Assembly (NCBI GenBank): GCA_040508545.1
Contig: JBEVMR010000037.1
Span: 1 to 45,091, forward strand
Direction of reading: 5' to 3'
From: VRUE01 sp040508545
GTDB taxonomy: Bacteria > Actinomycetota > Thermoleophilia > Solirubrobacterales > 70-9
Length of the DNA: 45,091 bases
The notes beneath the pieces were generated by a model, which saw nothing but the letters and a program-made list of their open reading frames with translations, was not told the DNA's origin and ran no database searches. How positions within the stretch are numbered: position 1 is the first letter of the stretch; each line of letters begins with the position of its first letter. Below, in pieces: positions 1 to 12,689 of this stretch. The translations under genes were made by a program, and so were the position numbers.

Positions 1-67
1 TACGAGGCGAAAAACCCAGCAAGCAGGAGGGACACCCCGGACCCCCTATTGCCAATGCGCTCCGAGC

Positions 68-1717
68 TCAGCCGTCGTAACCAGCGTGCACGTGGTCGCA
101 GTGGTCGCTGCGAGCGAAGGCGGGACCGGGACCGTCTACGTCAAAGCAGTAGATGAGCTCCGTAGGCATCGCGGGCGCCGGGAGCTGAGAGAGCGTGATC
201 GCCAGCTCGGCGCATGGAGCGGTAGGAGCCGTGTCGGTGCAGGAGACGCCGTCTACCGCGGCGATGTCCATCGCCCGGCCGTAGTAGTGGTTGGAGACGC
301 CGCCCGAGACCGTGTACATCGAGTGGTCGGAGCGCAGCGAGGAGATCGTGATCTGGTGCGACTGGGTGATCGCGCCGAGCAGGCCGACGATGCGCGGGTC
401 GATCGCCCCGGCATCGAGGTCGGCTTTCTGCGATTCGTTGGTGAAGCTCAGGTTCTCCCAGTTGATCGGGGCGAGGACCGCGTTGGGCAGGGCAAGCGCC
501 CAGTCGACCGTGCTGGTCTGGCATTTGCCTTCGATCCGGTCGGCCTCGCTGAGGACGGCGTCGACGTACCACTTGGCGTGGTTGTGCTCGAACAGGCCGG
601 CCCGCAGGCCGCCCTGCGACCAGATCATCCGCGCCAGCGTGGCGGCCGAATCGGCAGGGTCCTCGCGACGGATGCGGCCGTCCCCGTCGCCATCGACGGC
701 GAAGCGCTGCCACTCCTTGCCGACCAGGCCGAGCGCGCTGTGCTTCTCGAGCTCGCCCTTCGACATGCCGCGGCCGAAGTTCGACTCCAGCCGGGCGACG
801 GCGGCCAGCGCCCAGACGCCGCGGCGGCCGAGGTCGTAGCGGGCGGCGGCTTCCTCGAAAGCGTTGAGGTAGTCGGTCGGCACCTTCTTGCGCCACGGCT
901 TGGCGACGTCGCAGCTGAGGACCTTGAGCTTCGGCGTCAGTTCGAAGAGACCGGAAGCGGCGCCGTTCAGCTGTCCGTAGCACTGGGCGTTGGCGAGCAC
1001 CTCGGCGACGTACCAGTCGGCGTGGTTGTAGGCGAAGACGGCGTTGTACCAGTCGACCGGGGCGCCGGAGGCCTGCAGGTAGTTGGCGGCGGCGTGGATC
1101 GCGTCCTCGGGGTCGTAAGGGTCCGCGACCCCGTCGCCGTTGGCGTCGACGCCGTAGCCGGCCCAGGTTTCCGGCATGAACTGCATCCAGCCGACGGCGC
1201 CGGCCGAGGAGACGTTGAGGTTGGTTCCGAAGGCGGTCTCGATGCCGTTGATCGCGGCGAGCACGCTGGCGCCCTGCGGGCCGAGGCCGTAGGCCGCGGC
1301 GGCACGCTGGTAGATCGGCACGAGCACGGCCGGCACACCGGATGGCGCGCAGCTCGAGCCGGGCAGAAGCGGCACGGAGAAGGAGGGAGGAGCGACGGGA
1401 ATCCCGCCGGCGCCTTCTTCTGGTTCGGGCTTCGATGCCTGCGGCGCTGCTTGCGCCTCGGGCTTTGCCGTCACACCGCCCCCTTCGTTGCTCGGCTTGG
1501 GCGTCGTCGCCGTCGGAGCTTCGAGCGTGTCGCCCTGCTGCAGCGAGGGCTGGGGGGCGGGCGCTTCGGTCTGGCTCGCCGCCGTCCCGTCGTCACTCGT
1601 GACGGGCGCGATCGTCATCGCTTCCCCCGCGACCGGGTCGTCGGCGAGCGCTCCCGGCACGGCAAATGCCAGCACCAGTCCCGCGCCCGCCAGAATTCCT
1701 AGGAGGCGCTGCCTCAT
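68..1717 (-). CDS. Secreted cell-wall hydrolase: two lytic-transglycosylase-like domains plus M15-like peptidase domain
   Basis: 549 aa, exported: signal peptide about residues 1-25 (cleavage near ALA), then a Pro/Ala/Glu-rich linker to about 125. The first lytic transglycosylase-like domain (about 128-248) has the likely catalytic Glu160 in GIETAFG, then GWMQFMPETW and a DANGDGVADPYDPEDA calcium-loop-like insert. A second, diverged copy (about 283-398) keeps Glu311 in RLESNFG and a DGDGDGRIRREDPAD insert. The C-terminus (about 438-549) has His477-x6-Asp484 and a final DHCDHVH, matching zinc ligands of M15/VanY-like DD-carboxypeptidases. The inferred role is peptidoglycan cleavage of both glycan strands and peptides. 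The start overlaps the stop of the upstream gene by 4 bp (ATGA), so the two are probably co-translated. Domain families are well supported; substrate is inferred. Confidence 0.85.
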   Translation of the reverse strand: MRQRLLGILAGAGLVLAFAVPGALADDPVAGEAMTIAPVTSDDGTAASQTEAPAPQPSLQQGDTLEAPTATTPKPSNEGGGVTAKPEAQAAPQASKPEPEEGAGGIPVAPPSFSVPLLPGSSCAPSGVPAVLVPIYQRAAAAYGLGPQGASVLAAINGIETAFGTNLNVSSAGAVGWMQFMPETWAGYGVDANGDGVADPYDPEDAIHAAANYLQASGAPVDWYNAVFAYNHADWYVAEVLANAQCYGQLNGAASGLFELTPKLKVLSCDVAKPWRKKVPTDYLNAFEEAAARYDLGRRGVWALAAVARLESNFGRGMSKGELEKHSALGLVGKEWQRFAVDGDGDGRIRREDPADSAATLARMIWSQGGLRAGLFEHNHAKWYVDAVLSEADRIEGKCQTSTVDWALALPNAVLAPINWENLSFTNESQKADLDAGAIDPRIVGLLGAITQSHQITISSLRSDHSMYTVSGGVSNHYYGRAMDIAAVDGVSCTDTAPTAPCAELAITLSQLPAPAMPTELIYCFDVDGPGPAFARSDHCDHVHAGYDG

Positions 1718-2571
1718 CCGCGCACGTCCGTCACGAGCCAGGTTCCGTTCTTCTTGCTCAGCTCGAGCCGCAGCTCGCTGGTCAGCCCGACCCGCAGCAG
1801 CGAGACGCTGACCGTGTAGGCCTTGCCGGCGCGTGGGCCGGGAACGAGGTTGAGCACGCGTGCCTTCGGCACAGCGGCATCCGCGGGTTGCCGCGGCGGC
1901 CGTTCGTCGAGCGCGCCGGCGAGCTGCTGCGTCGCGGTTTCGCCGAACACGGTCTTTGCCCGCGCCGTCCGCTCGCCAACCTCGTAGAAGACGAAGGCCT
2001 CGGAGAAGCGGCGGGCGACTTTCATCGCCTCCGGGCCGGCCGGCACCGGCTTCTTGCTCGAGCTCGTCGCTGCTGCGCCTTCTTCGGCCGCGGCGGCTTC
2101 GTCGCCGTCAAGCGGCGCCCCTTCGGCGCTTTCCCCCGCGTCAAGTCCCGTATCCGCTTCGCCCGCCGCCTGGGCGCCGCTGCCCTCGTCGACCTCGAAG
2201 CTCGGCGCCACACCCTGCAGCTCGCGCCCGGAGGGCTGGGCGGACTCTGGCTCGGGGGTGGCGATCGCGACCCGGGTCGGCGCGGCGACCTGTTGGCGCG
2301 GCGTGTCGCCGCTGCCCGGGAGCAAGAGAATGCCGGCGAGAACGGCGGCGCCGGCGATGCCGGCCAGCGCCGCGGCGCCGACGCTGGAGCTGGAGGGGCT
2401 GCGACCGGCAAAGCGCTCCCGCAGGGGCCAGAGCAGCCGCCGCTCGATCGACCACGCCGCCCGCTCGAAGGGCCAGCGAACGACGTCGGTGACAGCAGAG
2501 AAGAAGCGCACGCTGCGCCCTCGCGGATCACCGTTGATTTGACGTCGTCTCAACATCTGCTTGAAGCTCAC
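1714..2571 (-). CDS. Hypothetical single-pass membrane protein with extracytoplasmic domain
   Basis: 285 aa. The N-terminus is basic and cytoplasmic (residues 1-58), followed by one hydrophobic segment (about 64-86), a long acidic Ala/Glu/Pro-rich linker, and a folded C-terminal domain (about 165-285) with an EAMKVARRFSEAFVFYEVGE start resembling small conjugation/NTF2-like accessory domains. It ends with NGTWLVTDVRG. I do not recognise a named family. It lies 64 bp downstream of the clpB stop and overlaps the secreted cell-wall hydrolase by 4 bp, so it may work with that enzyme at the envelope rather than with the chaperones. Function unknown. Confidence 0.75.
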   Translation of the reverse strand: MSFKQMLRRRQINGDPRGRSVRFFSAVTDVVRWPFERAAWSIERRLLWPLRERFAGRSPSSSSVGAAALAGIAGAAVLAGILLLPGSGDTPRQQVAAPTRVAIATPEPESAQPSGRELQGVAPSFEVDEGSGAQAAGEADTGLDAGESAEGAPLDGDEAAAAEEGAAATSSSKKPVPAGPEAMKVARRFSEAFVFYEVGERTARAKTVFGETATQQLAGALDERPPRQPADAAVPKARVLNLVPGPRAGKAYTVSVSLLRVGLTSELRLELSKKNGTWLVTDVRG

Positions 2572-2635
2572 TGAAGCTTACGTCGGAATCTCTGTGCGAT
2601 TCCTAAAGAGGCGCGGGCTGGATTGCGCTTCCCAG

Positions 2636-5220
<2,585 letters not shown>

Positions 5221-5221
<1 letters not shown>

Positions 5222-5574
5222 CAGAGTCCTCCTCTCGAGATCTGGCGTTCGAGCTCAGCGGCGTGGCGCCGCATCCGCTCGAGCTTGGCTCGCACCCTCT
5301 GCACCTCTGCTTCCATCTCCAGGACGATTTCGACTCCGGCCAAGTTGAGCCCGAGCTCTGAGGTGAGGCGCTGGATGTGCTTCAGCCGCTCGACGTCGCG
5401 TTGCGAGTAGAGGCGGGTGTTCTTCGGCGAGCGCTGCGGCTCGATCAGGCCACGCGCCTCGTACATCCGCAGCGTCTGCGGGTGCATGTGGGCGAGCTCG
5501 GCCGCGACCGAGATCATGAAGACGCCGCGCTCGTCGTCGACCGAGATCTCGATTCGCTCCCGGCGGGCGCTCAT
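5221..5574 (-). CDS. hspR: MerR-family heat-shock repressor HspR
   Basis: 117 aa starting MSARRERIEISVDDE. It carries a MerR-type winged helix-turn-helix: MISVAAELAHMHPQTLRMYE, the turn ARGLIEPQRSPKNTRLYS and DVERLKHIQRL, then a C-terminal coiled coil (VEIVLEMEAEVQRVRAKLERM). HspR represses dnaK operons in actinobacteria and uses DnaK as co-repressor. The start codon overlaps the dnaJ stop by 4 bp (ATGA) and the stop overlaps the clpB start by one base. Placement between dnaJ and clpB matches the actinobacterial arrangement. A clear HAIR operator was not found upstream of dnaK. Confidence 0.95.
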
Positions 5575-6710
5575 CGCGCCGCCCTCCGCAGCAGCTCGGC
5601 GCGGGGGTCGGCGCCGTTGAGCGCCTCGGCCAGCTCCTCGACCGCTTTCTCCTGCTCCTCGGTCAGCCCCTGCGGCACCTCGATCTCGAGCCGGTAGCGG
5701 ATGTCGCCGCGGCCGTTGCCGCGTGGTTTCGGCGGGCCCTCGCCGCGCAGCCGCTGGACCGTGCCGTGCTTGGTCCCGGCCGGCACCTTGATCTTCTTCG
5801 TCCCGTCGAGAGTCGGCACCTCGATCGTCGCCCCGCGCAGCGCCTCGGCGATCGTGATCGGCACCGTCACCTCGAGGTTGCCGCCGTCGAGTCGCTTGAA
5901 GACAGGCGAGGCGGAGACGCGGGTGATCACGTAGAGGTCGCCGGGGGGGCCGCCGCGGGGCCCGGCCTCGCCCTTGCCGGCGAGGCGGATCCGCGCCCCG
6001 TCCTTGACCCCGGCCGGGATGTTGACCTTGTAGCGCTTGGTCTGTTTGGTCAGGCCGCTGCCGCCGCAGGTCGGGCAGGGGTCCTCGATGATCTGCCCGG
6101 CGCCGCCGCACTGCGGGCAGGGCTGGCTGATCGAGAAGAAGCCCTGGCTTTCGGCGTCGACCCCGCGGCCTTTGCAGCGCGGGCAGGTGACCGGCGCGGT
6201 GCCGGGCTTGGCGCCGCTGCCGTGGCAGGTCGTGCAGCGCTCGGCCTTCGGCACGCTGACGCTGACCTGGGCGCCGTTGACCGCCTGGTCGAAGCTGAGG
6301 CTGATCTCGGTTTCGAGGTCGCGGCCGCGCTGCTGCTCGGGCCGCGCCCGGCCGCCTCCGCCAGGTCCACCCCCGCGGCCGAAGATGCCGGAGAGGATGT
6401 CGCCGAAGTCGGGACCCCCGGCGCCTCCTCCGCCGAAGCCGCCCGGACCGAAGGGGCCGCCGCCAGTGCCGCCCGGACCGCCGAAGCCGCCGCCGGCGAA
6501 CATCCCGCCCTGGTCGTACTCCTTGCGCTTCTCGGGGTCCGAGAGCGTGTCGTAGGCGCCCTGGATCTCCTTGAACTTCTCCTCTGCCGCGGCGTCGTCG
6601 GGGTTGCGGTCGGGGTGGTACTTGCGGACCAGCTTGCGGTGCGCCTTCTTGATCTCCTCGTCAGACGCCTTTTTCGAGACGCCAAGCACCTCGTAGAGAT
6701 CGGCTGCCAT
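5571..6710 (-). CDS. dnaJ: Co-chaperone DnaJ
   Basis: 379 aa. It stimulates DnaK ATPase and delivers clients. The J-domain is residues 1-70 with the HPD motif at 32-34. A long Gly/Phe-rich stretch follows (about 73-135), then the zinc region with four CxxCxGxG repeats (CTTCHGSG, CPRCKGRG, CPQCGGAG, CPTCGGSG), then the substrate-binding C-terminal domains. It is a full type I DnaJ. The ATG lies 8 bp after the grpE stop and is preceded by AGGAGGG, a strong ribosome binding site. Its stop overlaps hspR by 4 bp. Confidence 0.97.
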   Translation of the reverse strand: MAADLYEVLGVSKKASDEEIKKAHRKLVRKYHPDRNPDDAAAEEKFKEIQGAYDTLSDPEKRKEYDQGGMFAGGGFGGPGGTGGGPFGPGGFGGGGAGGPDFGDILSGIFGRGGGPGGGGRARPEQQRGRDLETEISLSFDQAVNGAQVSVSVPKAERCTTCHGSGAKPGTAPVTCPRCKGRGVDAESQGFFSISQPCPQCGGAGQIIEDPCPTCGGSGLTKQTKRYKVNIPAGVKDGARIRLAGKGEAGPRGGPPGDLYVITRVSASPVFKRLDGGNLEVTVPITIAEALRGATIEVPTLDGTKKIKVPAGTKHGTVQRLRGEGPPKPRGNGRGDIRYRLEIEVPQGLTEEQEKAVEELAEALNGADPRAELLRRAAR

Positions 6711-6718
6711 CGGCCCTC

Positions 6719-7296
6719 CTACTCCGCCACCACCACGCGGGCGGGCCGGATCAGCTGATCGCCGAAGCGGTAGCCCTTCTGCATCGTCTCGACGACGACC
6801 CCGGACTCAACTCCCTCCGCTGGCTGCGCCGAAAGCGCTTCATGCAAGTTCGGGTCGAACTTCTCTCCAGTCGGATCAACAGCCTCGATCCCGTGCTTAG
6901 CCAGCGAATCGCGCAGGCTCCGGAAGACCAGCAAAACGCCGTGGGCCAACCCATCCTCGGAATCCCCCTCGGGGTCCAGACCGGCCGCTTGAATCGCGCG
7001 CTCCAGGTCATCGAGCACGGGAAGGACGTCTCGCAACACCTCAGCTTTCCCCCTGCCGGTGGCAGCCAGTACATCTGCGGCCATCCGCTTGCGAAAGTTC
7101 TCGAAGTCGGCTTTCGTCCGCTTTGCCAGATCCAGGTACTCGTCCCGCTCGGCGAGGAGCGCATCGAGATCTTGCTCAAGCGCCTCTCCGGCGGGTGGCG
7201 GGGTAGGGGGGACCGCCCCTGAGGACGCTTTAGCGACCGGAGGGGGCGGTGGGTCCCCTGCCCCGACAGGACCCGCCGGCCGGGGCTCCTCGTCCC

Positions 7297-7300
<4 letters not shown>
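6719..7300 (-). CDS. grpE: Nucleotide exchange factor GrpE
   Basis: 193 aa. It releases ADP from DnaK. A Pro-rich disordered N-terminus (1-45) is followed by a coiled coil (DLDALLAERDEYLDLAKRTK), the FENFRKRM motif, and the C-terminal beta domain with DPTGEKFDPNLHEALS and VVETMQKGYRFGDQLIRPARV, the GrpE signature. The start is GTG, overlapping the dnaK stop by 4 bp (GTGA), so translation is probably coupled. Confidence 0.96.
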
Positions 7301-9195
<1,895 letters not shown>

Positions 9196-9275
9196 TTCTC
9201 AACTACCTCCAGGTCCAGGGGTTTTGCTGTCAACTGGTTGAGAGCCGCCGAGCGGACTCTGAAAATCTAAGTGGC

Positions 9276-9303
9276 AGTATGGCAGATCCTCGCCAGATTT
9301 CAA
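9276..9303 (-). promoter_or_regulatory. Candidate sigma70-type promoter of the dnaK operon
   Basis: Reading the minus strand, TTGAAA (9303-9298, 5 of 6 with TTGACA) is followed after 16 bp by CATACT (9281-9276, 4 of 6 with TATAAT). This leaves a leader of about 75 nt before the GTG at 9195. Within the leader is an inverted repeat TCAAC-TG-GTTGA (9230-9241) that could be a regulatory site. It does not match the HspR HAIR consensus with 7-bp arms and 7-bp spacing. Confidence 0.45.
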
Positions 9304-9378
9304 AGCACGTTCCGTATATTGGTTTCGCGGGCTGTGACGTAGGGAACAGGAGAGGCGCCTCGACCAATCCACGGATTT

Positions 9379-9393
9379 AGGAGGAAAGCCTTG
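9379..9393 (+). promoter_or_regulatory. Strong ribosome binding site fixing a TTG start
   Basis: AGGAGG at 9379-9384 lies 6 bp before the TTG codon at 9391-9393. No ATG or GTG is better placed, and the signal peptide begins directly after, so TTG is the start. Confidence 0.8.
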
Positions 9394-10602
9394 AGCTACG
9401 TCCACCGAGCGACTCGCCTGTCTGTCATGGCGCTGATCGCGGCAGCACTCGCCTTCGCCCTGTTACCCGCTTTGGCCAACGCAGGTAACAAGGCCCACGT
9501 TCACGCCCATCACGGCAAGTCCCACGGCCATGGTCACGGCCACCATCACCGCGGACATCACGGCAAGCCCCACGGTCACCACGGCAACCACCAGCGCGAC
9601 CTGACCGTGATGACCCGGAACCTCTATCTGGGCTCCAGCCTTGGGCCGGCGCTCGAAGCGAAAACCCCGGAAGAATTCGTCGCAGGCGTCGCGCGGATCT
9701 ACGCGACGGTTCAGTACACGAACTTCCCGCAGCGCGCCGAGGCGATCGCCGACGAGATTCAGGAAACGGATCCGGACCTGATCGGCCTGCAGGAGGTCAC
9801 GAAATGGACGACCGGCGGCGTGAACCCGCCTCCCGGCTACGACTTCCTCGCGATCCTGGAAGGGGAGCTCGAAGCCCGGGGGCTGGACTACTCGGTGGCA
9901 TCGATCGCGCACAACGCGAACATCGGCCCCGCGCCGCTGGTGTCGGAAACCTGCCCTGTCGTTTCGGGGCAATTCACCTGCTCGGTGCAGCTCGAAGATC
10001 GCGACGTGATCCTTGTCGACGACGACACGCCGGGACTGACCTGGAGCAACCCGCAAAGTGGGCGCTACACCGCTCAGCAGACGGTCGAATCGCCGGTCGG
10101 CCCGCTCTCGTTCGACCGCGGTTGGGCAAGCATCGACGCGAAACTGAAGGGCCTGCCGTTCCGCTTCGTGAACACGCACCTCGAAACCGAGGAATCGCCG
10201 CTAGTCCAGCAGGAACAGGCGGCTGAGTTCCTAGCGGGCCCGGGCGCAGGCGGGACGATCGTCGCCACCGGCGATTTCAACTCCGCGTCGGATGGCTCCA
10301 CGACCACCTCCTACGCGCAACTCACCGCGCCCGGCAAATTCCGCGACGCTTGGGACGAGGAAGAGCTGGGCCCGGGCAGCTCGTGCTGCCAGGAATCGAA
10401 CACGCCGCCGCTTGCCCCGGGGGCGCTGAACAACCCCGTTTCGACGTTGCGGACCCGGATCGACCTGATCCTCAGCCGCGGCGCCGCCCGCTCGGATGGG
10501 GACGAGGCCGAGTTGGTCGGGGACACGCCGTTCCAAGCGGCCCCGCCGTTCTGGCCTTCTGACCACGCGGGGGTGGTCAGCGTCCTGCACCTCGGCCACT
10601 GA
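9391..10602 (+). CDS. Secreted endonuclease/exonuclease/phosphatase-family enzyme with His-rich N-terminus
   Basis: 403 aa, TTG start. Signal peptide about residues 1-31 (ALANA). Residues about 36-67 are almost all His, Gly and Lys in HGH/HHG clusters, a likely metal-binding tract. The catalytic domain has the EEP-fold motifs in order: TRNLYLG, DPDLIGLQEV (catalytic Glu), RFVNTHLE, VATGDFNS, RIDLILS and the final WPSDHAGVVSVL (His). EEP proteins cleave phosphodiesters or phosphomonoesters with Mg2+ or other metals; substrate here is unknown (extracellular nuclease, sphingomyelinase-like, or phosphatase). It is transcribed divergently from dnaK across about 195 bp. Confidence 0.88.
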   Translation: MSYVHRATRLSVMALIAAALAFALLPALANAGNKAHVHAHHGKSHGHGHGHHHRGHHGKPHGHHGNHQRDLTVMTRNLYLGSSLGPALEAKTPEEFVAGVARIYATVQYTNFPQRAEAIADEIQETDPDLIGLQEVTKWTTGGVNPPPGYDFLAILEGELEARGLDYSVASIAHNANIGPAPLVSETCPVVSGQFTCSVQLEDRDVILVDDDTPGLTWSNPQSGRYTAQQTVESPVGPLSFDRGWASIDAKLKGLPFRFVNTHLETEESPLVQQEQAAEFLAGPGAGGTIVATGDFNSASDGSTTTSYAQLTAPGKFRDAWDEEELGPGSSCCQESNTPPLAPGALNNPVSTLRTRIDLILSRGAARSDGDEAELVGDTPFQAAPPFWPSDHAGVVSVLHLGH

Positions 10603-10630
10603 TCCATCGCCCGCCTGTCGGCGGGGGCGC

Positions 10631-11047
10631 TCAGCCCTCGCCGGCGGTGCGGGCGACGAAGGCGGCCACTTCTTCGGCCTGTTCGCCGTCGATGATGCCG
10701 CCCGGCATCCGCCCCGGCGTGGTGCTGCCGTCGACGCCCTCCTCGATCGCGCTGAGAACGCGCCCTTCGGTCGCTTTGATCGTGTCGGCCGCGGTCGGGC
10801 CTTCCGGCGGGCCGGAGGGGGCGAGCAGTTCGTCGAGGTCGGGGGCGAAGTTGCCGTCGGTGCCTGCGGCGTAGAGCGCGTGGCAGGTGCCGCAATTGGT
10901 CTCGAAGAGTTCCTTGCCCTGCTCGAGGCTGGCTGGAACCGAGGCCGCGGTGGCCTCGTCGCCGTCCGCGCGGAAGGCGAGCCAGGGGATGAGGGCGGCC
11001 AGGACGACGACCAGCAGCCCGAAGACGATGAAGGTCTTCTTACTCAT
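10631..11047 (-). CDS. Membrane-anchored class I cytochrome c
   Basis: 138 aa from MSKKTFIVFG. One N-terminal transmembrane helix (about 5-24) leads to an exported domain with the haem c motif CGTCH (52-56) and a likely axial Met114 in GRMPGG. Small electron carrier on the outer face of the membrane; partner unknown. I chose the ATG at 11047 over the in-frame one four codons upstream because MSKK gives a normal signal anchor. Its start overlaps the end of nth by 8 bp, so it is downstream in the same transcript. Confidence 0.88.
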   Translation of the reverse strand: MSKKTFIVFGLLVVVLAALIPWLAFRADGDEATAASVPASLEQGKELFETNCGTCHALYAAGTDGNFAPDLDELLAPSGPPEGPTAADTIKATEGRVLSAIEEGVDGSTTPGRMPGGIIDGEQAEEVAAFVARTAGEG

Positions 11048-11708
11048 TCGGGCCGGCACGGTACCAGGGACACATGCGACGTAGGGCGCACTCGCCGCAG
11101 CGGGGTTTCGGACGGCACACCTCGCGGCCGTGGCGGATCAGGTTCATGTGCAGCTCGTAGGCGTCCTCGGGCGGGACGATCGCCAGCATTTCGTCGTGCG
11201 CGCGCTCGAACGAGGCCTTGGCTGGGAAGAGGCCGAGGCGTCCGCCGACGCGGTGGACGTGGACGTCGACCGGGATCTCCGGAATGCCCCAGGTGAAGAT
11301 CAGCACGCAGGCCGCCGTTTTGCGGCCGACGCCCGGCAGCGAGAGCAGGAACTCGAGCGACTCCTCGCGCGGCGCCGTCTTGGTCCAGTCGAGGTCGGGA
11401 TGCTCGCCGAGCTGCTCCAGGATCGCCTGGATCCGTGGCGCCTTCTGCTTGGCGAGCCCGCCGGGGCGGATCGTCTCCTCCAGCTCGTCGATCGGCGCGT
11501 CGCGCACAGCCTCCCAGCTCGGGTAGCGCTCGCGCAGCTGGGCGAAGGAGCGGTCCCGGTTGCGGTCGTTGGTGTGCTGGGAGAGCACCGTCTTGATCAG
11601 CTCGGCGATCGGGTGCCCGTGCGGCTCGTTGACCGGCTGCCCATACATCTCGCGCAGGCGGTCGCGGATCGCCCGCACGCGGCGCTTCTCGGGTCGCTTC
11701 CAGCTCAC
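11040..11708 (-). CDS. nth: Endonuclease III (DNA glycosylase/AP lyase)
   Basis: 222 aa with GTG start at 11708 (VSWKRPEKRR). The open frame continues upstream, but that part is antisense to the hydrolase and is not Nth-like. It removes oxidised pyrimidines and cuts at AP sites. Visible: LIKTVLSQHTNDRNRD, the helix-hairpin-helix LLSLPGVGRKTA with the catalytic Lys, VPVDVHVHRVG with the catalytic Asp, and a C-terminal Cys cluster CRPKPRCGECALRRMC. The cluster spacing is C-x5-C-x2-C-x5-C, one residue shorter in the first gap than the usual C-x6-C of [4Fe-4S] endonuclease III. It is divergent from the alpha/beta hydrolase, with 33 bp between starts. Confidence 0.93.
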   Translation of the reverse strand: MSWKRPEKRRVRAIRDRLREMYGQPVNEPHGHPIAELIKTVLSQHTNDRNRDRSFAQLRERYPSWEAVRDAPIDELEETIRPGGLAKQKAPRIQAILEQLGEHPDLDWTKTAPREESLEFLLSLPGVGRKTAACVLIFTWGIPEIPVDVHVHRVGGRLGLFPAKASFERAHDEMLAIVPPEDAYELHMNLIRHGREVCRPKPRCGECALRRMCPWYRAGPNE

Positions 11709-11741
11709 GGGCGGGACCCTATTCGCCCGTATGCTCCGCCC

Positions 11742-12560
11742 ATGCCGGGCGCGATCGAAGATGCGGAGCTCGTCCTCGACGGCGTGCGGGTCTTCTACCG
11801 GCGGGTCCCGGGAGAGGGGACGCCGACGGTCTACTGCCACGGCAACCCGACGCATAGCGAGGACTGGCTGCCGTTCATGCGGCGGGGCGGACCGGCGATC
11901 GCGATCGACATTCCCGGCTGGGGCCGCTCCGACCGGCCCGATCCCGCCCATTTCGACTACTCGATGTACGGGCTCTCGGCCTTTCTCGAGCGCTGCCTCG
12001 ACCAGCTCGGCGTCACCCAGCGCAAGCTGGTCGTCCATGACTGGGGCAGCCTCGCCTTGATCGGCGCGCAGCGGCGGCCGGACCTGGTCGAGAAGCTCGT
12101 GATCATCAACGTCGTGCCGTTGCTGCCGGGTTATCGCTGGCACTGGGTCGCGCGGGTCTGGCGCAACCGACCCCTAGGCGAGCTCGCCAACGCGACGACG
12201 ACCCGCGCCTCGATGGCGCTGACGATGCGGCAGGCGAAGGGCGACCGCAGCTCGATGCCGCCCGAGCTCGTCGACATGGTCTGGAAGCACTGGGACAAGG
12301 GCACCCAGGCCGCGATCCTCGCCCTCTACCGCCACGCCGACCCCGACCGCCTGGCCGCAGCCGGCAAGGACCAGGGCAAGCTCACCTGCCCCGCCCTGGT
12401 CCTCTGGGGCGACCGCGACCCCTATATACCGACCAAGTTCGGCGAGGCCTACGCCAAAGCTCTTCCGAACGCCGGGCTGGAGATCATTCCGGGTGCCGGT
12501 CATTGGCCCTGGATAGACGATCCATCTGTCGTGGATCGGCTAGTGAATTTCCTGCGCTGA
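11742..12560 (+). CDS. Alpha/beta hydrolase with Asp nucleophile (haloalkane dehalogenase/epoxide hydrolase type)
   Basis: 272 aa starting MPGAIEDAELVLDG. Motifs: oxyanion-hole CHGNPTHSEDW, nucleophile elbow VVHDWGSLALIG (Asp instead of Ser), a cap region around 150-210, acid in LWGDRDPYIP, and the His in IPGAGHWPWID. HGNPT plus HDWGS is the pattern of haloalkane dehalogenases, while epoxide hydrolases share HDWG. The exact reaction is not fixed by sequence. It is divergent from nth and followed by a long stem-loop. Confidence 0.88.
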   Translation: MPGAIEDAELVLDGVRVFYRRVPGEGTPTVYCHGNPTHSEDWLPFMRRGGPAIAIDIPGWGRSDRPDPAHFDYSMYGLSAFLERCLDQLGVTQRKLVVHDWGSLALIGAQRRPDLVEKLVIINVVPLLPGYRWHWVARVWRNRPLGELANATTTRASMALTMRQAKGDRSSMPPELVDMVWKHWDKGTQAAILALYRHADPDRLAAAGKDQGKLTCPALVLWGDRDPYIPTKFGEAYAKALPNAGLEIIPGAGHWPWIDDPSVVDRLVNFLR

Positions 12561-12561
12561 T

Positions 12562-12658
12562 CGGGCGGGTGGCACGGTGGCGGGGGTCCCCCATAGCGGA
12601 GGGCTCGCGCAGCGAGTCCGAGCACATGGGGGAGGGCCGCCGTGACAGGACCCGCCCG
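12562..12658. repeat. Long nested inverted repeat in intergenic space
   Basis: The outer arms are a perfect 9-bp pair: CGGGCGGGT (12562-12570) with ACCCGCCCG (12650-12658). Inside are CACGGTGGC (12573-12581) with GCCGCCGTG (12636-12644, one G-T), CCCCCAT (12588-12594) with ATGGGGG (12626-12632), and an apical hairpin GGGCTCGC/GCGAGTCC (12601-12619). No T-run follows, so it is not a standard intrinsic terminator. It may be a bidirectional structural terminator or a dispersed intergenic repeat. Confidence 0.7.
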
Positions 12659-12674
12659 CGGTTAACAAGGGAAT

Positions 12675-12689
12675 TACAATTGTCTGATG
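12675..12689 (+). promoter_or_regulatory. Candidate -10 element for a leaderless transcript
   Basis: TACAAT (12675-12680, 5 of 6 with TATAAT) lies 6 bp before the ATG at 12687, which would put the transcription start at or within the start codon. There is no Shine-Dalgarno sequence. No clear -35 box was seen. Confidence 0.4.

Noticed and set aside
86..1702. Long plus-strand open frame opposite the cell-wall hydrolase
   Set aside because: Arg/Gly/Val-rich antisense product typical of GC-rich shadow frames; the minus strand has clear domains.
9196..9300. HspR HAIR operator (CTTGAGT-N7-ACTCAAG) upstream of dnaK
   Set aside because: Half-site-like GTTGAGA and TCTCAAC motifs occur, but arm sequence and spacing do not fit; only a general inverted repeat was recorded.
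11709..12143. N-terminal extension of endonuclease III
   Set aside because: The extension is antisense to the alpha/beta hydrolase and has no Nth similarity; GTG at 11708 is the better start.
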